Shown here: piece after piece, positions 4,426-5,407 of the stretch
Position numbering within the stretch: position 1 is the stretch's first letter
Layout of the letters: each line of letters opens with the position of its first letter
Origin: Terriglobales bacterium
GTDB taxonomy: Bacteria; Acidobacteriota; Terriglobia; Terriglobales; Acidobacteriaceae
Assembly: GCA_019241735.1 (NCBI GenBank)
Contig: JAFAWN010000288.1
Location: forward strand, 1 to 5,407
Direction: 5' to 3'
DNA: 5,407 nt
Program-made: the position numbers and the translations under genes
Notes under the pieces: generated by a model
The model's database searches: none
The model's input: the letters and a program-made list of their open reading frames with translations, nothing else
Told to the model about the DNA's origin: nothing

Positions 4426-5407
4426 AACAGATCTTGCCCAGAATGGCGGCCCGCGTCGCGCCGGTCGCCGAAGGAACATTGGAGGTCTGGTGGTTCCATG
4501 TCTGGTATGCGAGCAGCGCGAACGCCGCCGCTTCTTTTGCTGCGGAGGGAATTCCGAAATCGTCGGCGAGGCGGATCCGCAAGCCCAGCCGTTGCATTTC
4601 CCATGTGAGCATGGACATCAGAGTGTGATTTTTCGTCCCTCCTCCTGAAACAATGAATTCCTGGAAGTTGTCTTGTCGCAGAAGAATCTGGCACGCGGCA
4701 GCAATGGATTTCGCAGTTAATGCCGTTGCGGTGGCGACGACATCATTTTTCGCAGCCGGCCCACATCGCTGGATGAAGTCCTCCACAAATTGGCGGCCGA
4801 ATTCCTCGCGCCCGGCGCTCTTCGGCGGTTCCCGCCGAAAAAATGGATGCCGAAGAAAGTGCGCGAATACGGAAGTAAGAATTTTCCCGGACGCGGCAAT
4901 CTCGCCGCCGCGGTCAAACTTCATCCCAACAAAGCGCTGCGTAAGCGCGTCGATGACCATGTTGCCGGGCCCGGTATCGAACGCAGTAATATCCTGAAGC
5001 CTCGCGCCTGCCGGAATCGCGGTCAAATTGGCAATGCCACCGATATTTTGCACGAGCCGGCCCAGGTGCTGATCGCGGTACAGAACGTAATCAAAAAATG
5101 GGACCAGCGGCGCTCCCTGACCGCCCTCGGCCAGGTCGGCAGGCCTGAAGTCAGCGACCACCGGCCGCCTCAGGCGTGCCGCAATCATCGCACTTTCTCC
5201 GGTCTGCCATGTGGCTGGAGTGTTATGTCCCAGATACTTTTTCGGCAGACCCTGGTGATAAATTGTCTGCCCGTGGCACCCTATCAGCTCGGCCCTGGCG
5301 CCGATGCGCCGCTCGGAAGACAGAACCGCATCGGCATAGAGCTCCCCTAAAACAAAATTCAGCCGGGCGAGATCTGCTACCGACGCCCGGGACGAATTCA
5401 TCGCGCT
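4418..5407 (-). CDS. anmK: Anhydro-N-acetylmuramic acid kinase (AnmK), N-terminus cut off by right window edge
   Basis: AnmK converts 1,6-anhydro-MurNAc plus ATP and water to MurNAc 6-phosphate and ADP, a cytoplasmic step of peptidoglycan recycling. The visible 329 residues run in frame from the window edge to TGA. Counting the first visible residue as 1, landmarks are GCHGQT at 43-48, QTGES at 68-72, DFRPADLAEGGQGAPLVP at 86-103, QNIGGIAN at 120-127, FDTGPGN at 143-149, SGGGTKN at 254-260 and KEAAAFALLA near 291-300. Asp144 in DTGPGN most likely corresponds to the catalytic base known from Pseudomonas AnmK. The end (NVPSATGATRAAILG) aligns with the Escherichia coli C-terminus as I remember it. 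By that comparison about 50-60 residues are missing, including the MSGTSxDG ATP-binding motif. The ATG at 5401 is internal, not the start: the frame is open before it and the conserved N-terminus would be lacking. It overlaps the next gene by 8 bases. Confidence 0.96.
   Translation of the reverse strand, partial: SAMNSSRASVADLARLNFVLGELYADAVLSSERRIGARAELIGCHGQTIYHQGLPKKYLGHNTPATWQTGESAMIAARLRRPVVADFRPADLAEGGQGAPLVPFFDYVLYRDQHLGRLVQNIGGIANLTAIPAGARLQDITAFDTGPGNMVIDALTQRFVGMKFDRGGEIAASGKILTSVFAHFLRHPFFRREPPKSAGREEFGRQFVEDFIQRCGPAAKNDVVATATALTAKSIAAACQILLRQDNFQEFIVSGGGTKNHTLMSMLTWEMQRLGLRIRLADDFGIPSAAKEAAAFALLAYQTWNHQTSNVPSATGATRAAILGKICYV

Noticed and set aside
2860..4479. 539-residue version of the binding protein
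   Set aside because: The extra 18 residues overlap conserved anmK sequence and would place a basic tail ahead of a normal lipoprotein signal peptide. ATG 4425 is better.
4790..5350. 186-residue plus-strand reading frame
   Set aside because: It is a shadow of anmK; the minus-strand frame carries all the AnmK motifs.
1..5407. Mobile elements, CRISPR arrays, tRNA or rRNA genes, toxin-antitoxin or defence genes
   Set aside because: Reading both strands showed no transposase or integrase motif, no regularly spaced direct repeats, no tRNA-like cloverleaf and no known defence domain. The gaps between genes are too short to hide one.

Overview
The window holds six protein genes, all read from the minus strand. 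In transcription order they are anmK (start lies beyond the right edge), a lipoprotein-type peptide-binding protein, ymdB, a Nudix hydrolase, a cold-shock protein and polX (3' half lies beyond the left edge). Every gap between genes is 80 bases or shorter. I see no RNA gene, insertion sequence, CRISPR array, phage gene or origin. The large plus-strand reading frames are shadows of these genes.

The organism looks like a moderately GC-rich diderm bacterium. The combination of AnmK, a family-5 solute-binding lipoprotein, a YmdB-type phosphoesterase and a two-domain-type PolX with this style of sequence makes me favour Acidobacteriota. This is inference from general familiarity, with no marker gene to prove it.

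Right half (2028-5407): anmK overlaps the binding-protein gene by 8 bases (ATGTGTGA), and ymdB follows after 40 bases. The Nudix gene follows ymdB after 39 bases. These four look like one transcription unit, although a -10-like element just before the Nudix start could add a second, leaderless message. AnmK phosphorylates anhydro-MurNAc during cell-wall recycling, so the coupled binding protein may capture wall peptides or other nutrients. No permease or ATPase partner is present here. YmdB and the Nudix enzyme are both predicted to act on small phosphorylated nucleotides.

Left half (1-1409): the cold-shock gene has its own good promoter, TTGACA-N17-CACAAT, directly behind the Nudix gene. Its true start is the GTG at 1303, preceded by the only clear Shine-Dalgarno sequence in the window, and not the ATG at 1381, which lies inside the -35 box. 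Its short leader can form a hairpin that abuts the Shine-Dalgarno sequence, and a 12-base perfect palindrome covers the -10 box. PolX follows 80 bases later with a GTG start and no Shine-Dalgarno sequence.

Most of the content is ordinary housekeeping. I do not see a convincing new defence or biosynthetic system. The points most worth a second look are the control region of the cold-shock gene, the anmK/binding-protein coupling, and the scarcity of Shine-Dalgarno sequences with possible leaderless starts.
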